This document shows positions 1 to 9,800 of a DNA stretch of 64,000 nt, in pieces. The notes beneath the pieces were generated by a model that saw only the letters and a list, made by a program, of their open reading frames with translations, did not search any database and was not told the origin of the DNA. A program made the translations under genes and the position numbers. How positions within the stretch are numbered: position 1 is the stretch's first letter; every line of letters starts with the position of its first letter. Origin of the DNA: Ailurus styani (lineage: Eukaryota > Chordata > Mammalia > Carnivora > Ailuridae). The stretch spans positions 2,875,359-2,939,358 of the forward strand of contig LNAC01000137.1 in NCBI GenBank assembly GCA_002007465.1, in the 5' to 3' direction.

Positions 1-209
1 CTTTTTTTTTTTTTTTAAGACTTTATTTTTTTGAGAGGAAGAGCATGGGGTGGGGGGGCGGGGGCGCTGGTGGTGAGGGGCAGAAGGCAGAGGGACAAAC
101 GGACTCCCCACTGAACCCAGAACCTGACACAGGGCTGGATCGCAGGACCCCGAGATCACTACCCAAGCCAGAGTCAGACGCTTAACCGACTGAGCCACCC
201 AGGCGCCCC
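1..209 (-). mobile_element. Can-SINE, cut by window start
   Basis: Reading the minus strand, the head GGGGGCGCCTGGGTGGCTCAG lies at about 190-209 and the CT-rich middle and A-tail run toward position 1 (T-run at 2-16). The far end is outside the window or just at the edge, so no target-site duplication can be tested. Confidence 0.9.
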
Positions 210-296
210 CTGCTTTCCTTTTCAGTAAGAAAAGCCTGTGTGTTGATCGACACTGCGTTTTAACACATCGTCCTCTCTTGCTTGTCCCCTTCACAG

Positions 297-394
297 GCAT
301 ACAGGTTTTCCCAGCTTCCTGAAATGGTCATGGGCTCTCCCCCTCCGCCTGTACCTCCCCGGACCGGCCCCGTGGCTGTTGCTTCTCTCAGGCG
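297..394 (+). CDS. KIAA1549L: KIAA1549L coding exon (fourth from last)
   Basis: The acceptor is CCCTTCACAG ending at 296, after a pyrimidine tract. The donor is CG|GTAACA at 395. The exon holds 98 nt, starts in phase 0 with GCA and leaves two bases (CG), which join the first base of the next exon to make an Arg codon. It encodes a Pro-rich piece with PPPPVPPRTGP, a possible SH3-binding type of sequence. It is too short to stand out as an open frame. Confidence 0.85.
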
Positions 395-3300
395 GTAACA
401 CATTCCTTTCTTGGCCTTGTTTGGAAAGGATTTGGTCCCAAGTACTCTGACCGGACGGATTTCCTTCATGCTTGTCCCATTGAGGGTGCACAGATATCCG
501 CGCCTGTACTGATAACCATGTGCCGGGGGCGCCCCGAGTACCACGAAGGAAGGGGGGGCACAGAGGGTTGACCAACTTCCTTGTCATTTGATATGGAAAG
601 TCCTGTAGAACCCACACTGAAGAAACCCAAGGTCAACCAACCCTTACCCTGAAAGCCTCCTACCCTGACCTTCAACATCTGAAAATTATTCCAGCTCAGG
701 CCCCTACAACGGCGGCCTCCAGTCTGGGCAGCTCCTGGCATGTGCGTGTGCCCAGAAGCCCCTTTGCCGTTTAGGGATGGTGTCCAAGAGGCCAGGGAGA
801 GGCCCGTCTCGGCCCCCACGCTCACTCTCGACTCCCAAGACAGGAGGCTGAGCACACATGAACTCAGATATGTATGAAGAGATAAACTCAGAAAGCTATA
901 ACTCAGATATGATAAAGATATTGTCTTTGTTCTGTAACAACATGACAAGCCCATGTTTTAAATAACGATAGACAAGAAAGACAAAACCCACGAGCACTGG
1001 GAAATGCTGGACTAGGCGTCGGGTCCAGGACTGAAGAAACAATGGGGCCCTGGGCTAGGGGTAGACCAGGGCCCTGGCCCTCCTTCCCCAGCCTGCCCCC
1101 AACACGCTAGCCACATCCTATCGGGACCACAGGTCTGACCTTTGTGGAAATGGTGAAGAAACACGAGTTTCTCCCAGAAATGACCCTGCCCTAATTTTCC
1201 AGTGGTTTCGAACGCCAAGCCGTGTGTAGACACCAGCTCTTGATTACAGTCGAGCTCGGGGTGGGGTGGGAAGCTGCAGGCCAGGTTCCAGCCTAACCCG
1301 CCATGTAACCCTAGGCAAGTCGCCTCAACTCGCTGGCCCCCGTCTCCTTCTCTGTAAAATGAGGGCGAGGGCCTAACTGATCGCAGAGACTCCGGGATTC
1401 CTCCAAGGGGGCTGAGTGTATGGAGCAGCGCCCGGGCATTTCCCTGAGAAGGGTTTTCTGAACTAGGAGCAGATACCTGGAAGAGTATGTGGGAAGCCGC
1501 GGATGTGGGAAAGAGCAACCAGGAGAACGAGAGGAGGGAGCGAGAAAGGAAGGGAGACCCCACACTACCACGCCTCCGTCTCTTCCCATGCCCTTCCACA
1601 CTGTCTGCCATCTTGCCGGAGACCAGCAGGTCACTGCTTTCCGTTTAGACTCCGAGGATTAGAACAGGGAGGAGCCTTGGAGAGGGGGCCATCCGCTCCT
1701 TTTGTTTCACAGACGGAGAAACTGAGGCTCAGCAGCGGGAGGAAGCTAGAACCCAGACCGCTGCCTCTCTGCCCAGCTGCCTTGCTGTGGCTCTGTCCTG
1801 TTCTTAACAGTGACAGACCCTCCGCCGCTCAGAGGGTGGCCGCACGGGCTGGCAGCCTGCCACCTGCTGTGGCTGCCTTTGCCTCCTTCCGCTGTAATTT
1901 CAGGAGAGCCTGCAGTCCCTCCGTGAAGAGGGGGAGAGAGACCCGCTAAAGCGCCTTTTATTAGAGGGGGAGAGGCTGGCCCCCGTGGCTCCCAGGCAGC
2001 CCTCTTCTTACTGGCTTTCTGAGCACTAAGTGGAAATATGATGTGTTTAATGGGCTGGATTTTCTGCTTGCCCGTGGGACCAAAAAAAAGGGGGGGGGCC
2101 GTCATTCATAACGCCTAGAAAGTGCTAGGCTCCTGCTTCCGGGAGCAGCCCGAGCTTCCCTGGAGTCTTGGGCTTCTTGCTGCCAGCAGCGGCAGCAACA
2201 GCAGGGAAACGTGGTCCTCTGGGGCCCTCGCGGGTCACCAGCCTGGTGCGGGGAGAGACGGGGGAGCACTCCAGACGGAGGCTTCTCATTGGCTGATGAT
2301 GATGTCATTCCCTCCCAGGCCGACCATCCCCTGCTAATACCCAGCGCTAATTGCCTGGCTTACTTTTTTGTGGAAATTAAGCGGGCTACTCCGCAGAGAC
2401 ACAAGAGCCACCCTCGGGGGGGGGGGAACTCTGACCTTGAATATCTAAAAATGACTCCAGCTCAGGCCACCACCACGCTCCAGGTCTGGGCCCGCTGGCG
2501 TCCTTTGTGATTCGGTGGGCAAATCCAGGCCTTCCGACCCCACCCTCCTGGGGCTTGGAGGCTACCGGCGGCTCCCAGAAGTGATCCCCTCCAGGCGACA
2601 GGTGGGCGGGAACTTCTGGGTGGGGCGGCGGCGGCGGGCGTGGGGAGCGGCTAACACGGCCCCTCTGCGCCCCCAGGTCCACGTCGGACGTGGGCAGCAA
2701 GACCAGGATGGCCGAGTCCGCGGGGCCCGAGCCCGCCCAGCTGCACGACAGCGCCTCCTTCACGCAGGTGTCCAGAGGCCCGGTGTCCGTGGCGCAGTTG
2801 GATCAGTCGGCTTTAAATTACTCAGGTGGGCAAGAGGAGAAAAAAGCCGGCGCTGCACCCCAGCCCTCCCCTCCCCCACCCCCGGTGCCGTGTGTGCTCT
2901 TTGCACTGCCCCGCCCCCCACATCCACACTCGCCACCTGCTACCTGTCATCCTCAGCAATCAGCAATTGAGGCGACTCTATGTCTGACTTCCGTAGCCCT
3001 GGCCTGAAGAGCTACTGTTCTGTTTCTTTAAAAAAATTCTGAAATATGACAAAATAGGAAGAAATGTGTTACAGTCAATGTATCTGTCAACGTGTGCCAG
3101 ACCAGGGTTTCTTTTTAATTTATATGTATCTTTAAAGCATTGCAGATAGAACTATCCAGCCCTATCTCATTCCCCTTCTTCCCAGAGGTAATCCCAATCC
3201 TTAAATTGAGGGTGTTCACTTTTTTGCTACATTGTGTCTAACTAACGCTGTTGGTATTTTCCATGTACACAAGCAATATCAAACTATGCCTTTCCTTCTG

Positions 3301-6300
3301 CATTTTTTTTCTTGACTCAGCCTTGGGTTCAAGATGGGTAGGTAGTTCTAGTTCGTTTGTTTAAACTGCCATATGGATTCAATGATATGATGCGCCACAG
3401 TTTATCCTTTCCCTGAAGGACGGACATGTAGGTTGTTTCCAATTTGTTTGCAGTTACAAACAGTGCTGAAATGAACATCAAGGTTTATCCATGCCCTAAT
3501 TGGTTTTTTGAGTCTTTTCAAAGCATACCTTCTAGGCTAAAAGTGCAAGCACTCCGTTGCCAACACTTACTAAAGCATTCACTGTGCCCAGAAATTCCAT
3601 CAGTGGAATTCATTCTTTTTGGTTCCTTTTCTTGCCTTTTTAAAAATCCCTCTTCCTCCTGGGAGAAAAAATATCTGGACGCTGAGGTGTCCCTTCTTGC
3701 CAGTAGGTCTGGGGTGTTGGGATGGGGCTGGGGGATCAGCGAAGGAAGTTGGGCCATCATTTCTCTAGAATATGAGATCTGCGTCACAACAGATGACTGC
3801 AGGTGGGCAGGGCTAGGGCTGCAGGTGGAGGTCTGCCCCGCACCTCATTACCCACTTCCCCCATGCACCTCATTACCCACTTCCCCCATACACCTCATTA
3901 CCCCCTTCCCCCATGCACCTCATTACCCCCTTCCCCCATGTACCTCATTACCCCCTTCCCCCATGCACCTCATTACCCCCTTCCCCCATGCACCTCATTA
4001 CCCCCTTCCCCCATGCACCTCATTACCCCCTTCCCCCATGCACCTCATTACCCCCTTCCCCCATGCACCTCATTACCCCCTTCCCCCATGCACCTCATTA
4101 CCCCCTTCCCCCATGCACCTCATTACCCCCTTCCCCCATGCACCTCATTACCCCCTTCCCCCATGCACCTCATTACCCCCTTCCCCCATGCACCTCATTA
4201 CCCCCTTCCCCCATGCACCTCATTACCCCCTTCCCCCATGCACCTCATTACCCCCTTCCCCCATGCACCTCATTACCCCCTTCCCCCATGCACCTCATTA
4301 CCCCCTTCCCCCATGCACCTCATTACCCCCTTCCCCCATGCACCTCATTACCCCCTTCCCCCATGCACCTCATTANATCTTCCCCACGCATCTCCCCCAC
4401 GCCAGGTAATACGGTGCCGGCAGTGTTCGCCATTCCAGCTGCCAACAGACCCGGCTTTACCGGCTACTTCATCCCGACGCCTCCCTCGTCCTACAGGAAC
4501 CAGGCCTGGATGTCCTATGCAGGAGAGAGTGAGCTCCCAAGCCAGTGGGCCGATTCGGTGAGACCCTTGCTGATACCCTCACAATCTTACGTGCTGGACA
4601 GACACACTTGAGGGAGGAAATGGATGAGAGGTTGAGACAGTGTTTTGTTATCTCAACCCGCTTCCCACTCACCAGGGGGCTAACGTCGGTCATTTGAGAG
4701 GAGATAGTGTGGTCTGGTGGGATGTCTTCTTTTTTTTTTTTTTTTTTAAAGATTATTTATTTATTTATTTCACAGAGGGAGAGAGATCACAAGGAGGCAG
4801 AGAGGCAGGCAGAGAGAGAGAGGGGGAAGCAGGCTCCCCGCTGAACAGGGAGCCCGATGCGGGCCTCCATCCCAGGACCCTGAGATCATGACCTGAGCCG
4901 AAAGCAGAGGCATTAACCCACTGAGCCACTCAGGCGCCCTGGTGGGATGTCTTTTGACAGAGGGACCTGAGACCTGCCTTCCAGTCCAGGTTCCACCTCT
5001 TCCTAGCAGGGTGACCTTAATCAAATAAATTTTTATTATAACTATCATTTTTTTAGTGTTTTCTATGTGCCAGACACCATGTTAGATGTTCTGTTTGTAT
5101 TACCTTATTTAATCTTCGCAACAGTCCTATCCAGTAGATGTGATGATTCCCATGATGTGGAAACTAAGGCCTGGTCAGGTGACCTGACTGTCTAAAGCCA
5201 CACAGCAGTAGGAAGGCTCAAACCTGCATCGCTCCAGCTCCAAAGCCTTTATTGATTTTGTTCCTTTTGTTTTTATTTTTTAAGATTTTCTTTATTTATT
5301 TGAGAGGGGGAGAGAGAGCATGAGACGGGGGAGGGGCAGAAGGAGAGGGAGAAGCAAACTCCCCACTGAGCAGGGAGCCCAATGCGGGGCTAGATCCCGG
5401 GATCCTGGGATCTTGACCTGAGCCGAAGGCATATGCTTAACCGACCAAGCCACCCAGGCACTCTATGTCCCTTTAGTTTTAAACTTCTGTAAAAATTAGG
5501 GGCACCTGGGTGGCTCAGTAGGTTAAGCCTCTACCTTTGGCTCAGGTCATGATCTCAGGGTCCTGGGATCGAGCCCTACATCAGGCTCTCTGCTCAGCAG
5601 GGAGCCTGCTTCCCCCTCTCCCTCTGCCTCTCTGCGTACTTGTGATCTCTCTCTCTGTCAAATAAATAAATAAAATCTTTTTTAAAAAGTTCTGTAAAAA
5701 TTATAGATGAAATACCAGAAAATAGAGTTTTAGGAAGTCAAGATTGAATTACTTTGCAAGTAGATCCTAAGACATTCTGCTTGCCTTCCTGCAAAGGACC
5801 GTCTTATCAGGATCCCCTGGCTCCTTCCAGCAGAAGTAGGAATATATGGCACAGTGGGCCTGGCCTAGCCTACACCAAAGAGGGGCAGCAACCAGTTGAA
5901 CCTGGATAGTCACACTGAAACCTGCCTCTGAGTCACCTGTCAAGGGCTGCTAAGTGAGAAAAATTAAGCAAACAAAAATAGCACAAAGATGGCCTCTAGT
6001 GTGGGTTGCCCCCATCCCTCTGTGAGACCATCCATCATGGTTAAGAAAGGCAGGAGGCTCCCAGGCTCAACCTGAGGGTTCCCTGGTGCTGCGTTCCAAT
6101 TAAGGGTTTGGTCTCAACATTTGAAATATATCCTAGATTTAGCAAATATGTCGAGGCCCAAGGCCAGGTCATCTTTTCTCTCTGTCCAAACCCCTGGGGT
6201 CCATACTTTTTGCCTCCATAGGTTCAACTCAGCCTTGGTATTGGTGTCTGTTCTTATCAGAGTGATGCCATATCTGAACACCATCAATGGGGTAATATAT

Positions 6301-6846
6301 ATATATTAATTTTCCTGATGATCAAAGCTTATCCTTTTAATTTCCAAAGCACTTAAAATATTTGCTATCTTGCATTTAAAAAATTCTGGAATGAATTTTA
6401 TCCTTCCCTTCTTCTTTAAAAGAGGAATACAATTGAATTTGTCTCTAACAAATGATTGAGCTATTATCATTATGTCTTACTATATTTAAATGACATTTGT
6501 AAAATGGGCTCTGATGGTAGGATTATTGACTACACCACACATCTCCCAACTACTATAATTTTTTGAGTTACTACAAGGCTCAATATGTTTTTTTTTTCTT
6601 TTTTCGACCTTGCTCCCAGCCAGACCTTCTATTGCTGTCAGTGTCCCCACATTCACAGATACACTCATGCTTAAATATGCTCTTCCTAATGGGCTGTTAT
6701 CTGCAAATGATGCCTATCTGAGCTCATTGGAATTGTTTGTCAAGTTGGAGTAAATAAGCTTTAATAGTAACTGTAAGGATTCCCTATTGTTAAGTCTACA
6801 AATCTTAACGTGAGACTTTATGGCTTCTGTTTTGGTGGTTTGTTGG

Positions 6847-6879
<33 letters not shown>

Positions 6880-9800
6880 CTTTTTTGNGCTTCCTTTGTC
6901 GTGCTCAGCTATTTTAAACAGCTGAAATCACTGGGTATGAGTTGATCAGTTCAGAGCTTACTTGACTCCGTAATGCCACTTACAGTCTAAACATACTGTG
7001 TGCTTTTCAGAAAATAGATGATACTTAACTTGTGACAATTAGGCAGTGAACCTACAGCTTTGTCGGTTCACCCTCTGCATGGAAAGTTCCACTGTGTACT
7101 CTGCGGGAGTCAACGAAAATATTTTCCAAAAACTTTGGCCCTTGACCTCAAGACACAGATGATAGCTTAGCCAGGCTGATGCCCCCTCCCAGAGGCTTTG
7201 GGGTTCATACTGCCTTAAAGATGAAGGAACAGGGGCACCTGGGTGGCTCAGTGGGTTAAAGCCTCTGCCTTCGGCTCAGGTCATGATCTCAGGGTCCTGG
7301 GATCGAGCCCCACATCGGGATCCCTGCTCAGTAGGAAGCCTGCTTCCTCCTCTCTCTCTGCCTGCCTCTCTGCCTACTTATAATCTCTCTCTGTCAAATA
7401 AATAAATAAAATCTTAAAAAAAAAAATGAAGGAACAGGAACCCAGCAAATCAAAACCCAGCCTTCCTAACAGGATGATTCAACCATCCTGGGTCCATCCC
7501 TCTCAGTGTGAAGGAGAGTTAGTTTTCTATCCATTTTTTTTAAGAGGAACATGATCACCATACCTTAAATGGGTCTTTCCTGCCGCCCAGTTACCACCTG
7601 TAGTTAAGCAGGGCAGCGGGGCGCCTGGGTGGCTCAGTGGGTTAAAGCCTCTGCTTTCGGCTCAGGTCATGATCTCAGGGTCGTGGGATCGAGGCCCGCA
7701 TCGGGCTCCCTGCTCAGCGGGGAGCCTTCTTCCCCCTCTCTCTCTCTGCCTGCCTCTCTGCCTCCTTGTGATCTCTCTCCCTCTGTGAAATAAATAAATA
7801 ACATCTTTAAAAAAAAATAAAAATAAAAATAAAAAGCAGGGCAGCGGGTCCACGCATGAGCACAGTAGCCAGGAACCACAGCAGGGTGATTTCTCACATT
7901 TGAAAGAAAGTACAGGGAGCTCAGAGGGACCGGGTGTCAGCTTGAGAAACTGGGGCAGGGACGGCGTCGGCTTCCACATCCATGTGAGAAGGAGAACCAT
8001 CCCCTTCCCGCCCCCATCATTTGGGTGTCTGACCTTCCTGATCCCAAGTATCCAGACATCAGGAGCTAGCTCAGACAAAATCACTTCAACCTAGGCCTGA
8101 CTAATAGATTTCATCCTTGGCGCTGGATGGAGAAGGGTTGGGAGGGGTGTTCTGTGATCAACAGGTGATGCCTGCCTTGGGTACTGCCTGGGAAAGGAGT
8201 GGTGTTTGCTAGCCCCAGATTTTGGCCAATGAGTTGTGATGGCTTCATCCTGAATCTTCTAGGGGAGAAAGAGTTTCTCACCTGTTCATCTTCTCCACTC
8301 CACTTAAGTAAGAGTGGAGTCAGGCATCCCTGGCCTGTGCCAGCCACTGGCACCAAGACTCTTGATGCTGAGAGCTGAGGGGTCTCAAGAGTCGGACAGT
8401 GACTCTCAGCTCTAACTGAACTTGAAATGCAGGGAAAGGGGATATGACAGCTTTCCTCACAAACATGGGGCACCATCTGGTCATCCTTCAGCGATTTTCA
8501 AACCGTGTTCCTTAGAACCCTAAGTTCTGACAGACTCCCTGCTGTGTACCTACCATGCATAATTCTGAGCACTGGTGTACAGTGATAAGCAAGCATGACA
8601 CTGTTCTGCCTTTACAAAGTTGATGGCCTGAGATGGGATGACGTCATGAGCGATAACTGACTCTAGAGAAACTGTCTGGAAGCACCTTCCAGGGAGCCCT
8701 CAGCTAATGTAGGGCAGGGGAGGGTGTCCTGGAAGAAAGGACATTTGAGCTGACACCTGATGTGTTGGTCCCCTGTCCTGGTGTTGGCTCTGTTTCCCCA
8801 CGATCACTTGGATATTCCCAGCACTTATGGCCCAAGGACACAGACAGTTCAACCCTGGTTTTCCTCTAAGATGCAAGAGAAATATGTACAGCCCTTGTGT
8901 AGAAACACCCACCGTTAAAATGCACCATTTGCCACTTCGTCTTTCTTTGCCAGGTCTTGGGAAATTAAAGCCCCAACCTTTGGGACATCCATCCTATTAC
9001 TTCTTCCCTCACTTCAGTCCTCACCAGCCCTCACCTAGCCCATTGATGTAGCCTCAGAACTCTCTCAATCTCCAGTGGGTCTACTTCCAGAGTGTCCTTT
9101 CTAAAATACCAGCCCCTCCTCTGCCTGACGCCCACTGGTGGCCCCAGGCCAGGCATCAGGCATGCATCTCAGAAAGCTGCCTCCTCAGGAGGGGTTGTCA
9201 GAACATCTCAGCCAGGGAGTGGAGGGAGGCTGCTTTCCTTCTATACATTCGCCCATCCAAAATTTCTGACTCATCACCCAACCCCATCCTACTCCATCCT
9301 CACCAGGGAGACAAGTGTCTCTGTAAAGAATGGGAACATGCCGTATGTCTGAGAAGTGTGCTATAGAAAACTAAACTCTGTAGCCTGGCATTCGGTGGCT
9401 TTCTGATCCAGCCCTGCCTGTCTGTCTTCCCTGAGCTTCTCCCACACCCCCTACATCGTCTCTGGTCAGACCAAACGCTTCGAAGCTTCCTGGGTGCACC
9501 ATCCTCCACACACCCCCATGCCTCTGCCTTTGCTTTTCCTCTGCTGGAAAACCGCTCCCACCCTGCCTTCCTGGCCACAGCCTATTCATCTTCCAGACCC
9601 AGCTAAAGTGTGTCTCCCTGAAAGCCACCTGACTCCCCACACGTGTCCCTTCCCCACAGCACCTGTGCCTCCGTTGTCCACAGGCACGCATCCCACAGGA
9701 GTCCAGCGAACATTATCGGATATAAAGGCCTCTTGTGAGTGAGTGGCTTTGGAACAGTATCCCCATGTGTGACACTGTTTCTGTGGGAAAATTTATCCTG

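Larger units (their letters stand above)
395..2676. other. KIAA1549L intron
   Basis: This 2.3-kb intron lies between coding exons. It holds MIR remnants near 1285-1385 and 1690-1780 and a 12-G run near 2418. No Can-SINE and no coding signal were seen. Confidence 0.75.
2826..4405. other. KIAA1549L intron with L1 remnant and minisatellite
   Basis: This 1.6-kb intron holds an antisense L1 remnant (about 3040-3560), unassigned sequence to 3840, and a 25-bp minisatellite from 3841 almost to the acceptor. Confidence 0.8.

Noticed and set aside
3841..4375. CRISPR-like array
   Set aside because: Units are contiguous and without spacers; the genome is mammalian. It is a minisatellite.
3444..4611. 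Long open frames through the 25-bp repeat in all three forward frames, encoding HYPLPPCTSLPPSPMHLITP-like repeats
   Set aside because: They exist because the repeat unit lacks stops in any frame and 25 is not a multiple of three. The array is intronic, with exon 4406-4557 spliced right after it.
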